A DNA stretch of 6,534 nt from Opitutales bacterium (GTDB taxonomy: Bacteria > Verrucomicrobiota > Verrucomicrobiia > Opitutales > Opitutaceae): positions 1 through 6,534 of the forward strand of contig JAJFLS010000712.1 in the NCBI GenBank assembly GCA_021772595.1, read 5' to 3'. Each line of letters starts with the position of its first letter. Position 1 is the first letter of the stretch. Position numbers and translations under genes: made by a program. Under the pieces are notes generated by a model that worked only from the letters and a program-made list of their open reading frames with translations, ran no database searches and had not been told where the DNA came from. Positions 6,251-6,534 of this stretch are shown piece by piece.

Positions 6251-6534
6251 ATCGGTGGGTGGGGCGAGTTGAGTGTTTAGATGTGTGAGTAAAAGCATCT
6301 CCTAAATCTTCATTTCGATTTGCGGTCGAACAAAAGGGATCGCACCAAAGTGAACGGCTTCTTAGCATGCCTGAAAAAACGTTGGCCCGTGTGAGGATGT
6401 CTGCTTGTCCGGTTTCAGTGTTGTTGAGCACTTTCGAGTAGGTTCCGGTGCGGGAGATGCCTCTCTCTTTGCCAAAGGCTGGCAATATTTGCTCTTGCGT
6501 AAGTGAGACGAGCATGCTTCAACGAATACAGCAT
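6251..6534. other. No gene recognised
   Basis: This end stretch shows no convincing gene. A closed 94-codon frame on the minus strand (6515 to 6231) has no recognisable domain and runs through the transposase relic, so it is probably chance. A second minus-strand frame enters from the right edge and stops at 6415-6417; it could be the tail of a gene beyond the window, but 39 codons are too few to judge. No RNA gene, terminator or clear promoter is seen. Confidence 0.4.

Noticed and set aside
6231..6515. 94-codon minus-strand frame at the right edge
   Set aside because: No recognisable family, no clear ribosome-binding site, and it overlaps the transposase relic. A stop lies just before its start, so it does not extend.

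Overview
The window looks like chromosomal DNA from a polysaccharide-degrading member of the Verrucomicrobiota, most likely an Opitutales/Puniceicoccales-type marine or sediment bacterium. This is inferred from protein style, not from a database search. The clues are a TonB-dependent receptor with a verrucomicrobial N-terminus (signal peptide, then an acidic stretch and ELSPFTV, then YRAT) and a C-terminal QLNVRNLF...EPR segment, a secreted sulfatase, and a Y1 (REP-associated type) transposase. All confident genes are on the + strand.

Region 1 (1-3342): a TonB-dependent outer-membrane receptor, preferred start ATG 137. It is preceded by a possible 19-residue leader ORF that has a strong ribosome-binding site and overlaps the receptor start as ATGA. 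A strong intrinsic terminator (3314-3342) closes this unit. Region 2 (3343-4961): a leader of about 155 bases with a weak promoter candidate and a small palindrome, then an exported S1-type sulfatase whose formylglycine site reads CSTFR instead of the usual C-x-P/A-x-R. The terminator suggests that receptor and sulfatase are transcribed separately, but the pair fits uptake and desulfation of a sulfated glycan.

Region 3 (5107-6185): a compact mobile element of about 1.05-1.08 kb. It has one Y1 HUH transposase gene with a C-terminal helix-turn-helix-like region, bounded by imperfect inverted repeats (22 of 25 positions, 17 of 18 in the core). The right end is a perfect 24-bp tandem duplication, and its first copy encodes the last residues and stop codon of the transposase. 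Region 4 (6186-6534): no convincing gene, but a 29-bp relic (28/29 identical) of the transposase's conserved GRFKSILVE segment lies just outside the element, pointing to a decayed second copy.

The element end structure and the relic are the parts most worth following up. The receptor and sulfatase are otherwise ordinary members of large families.
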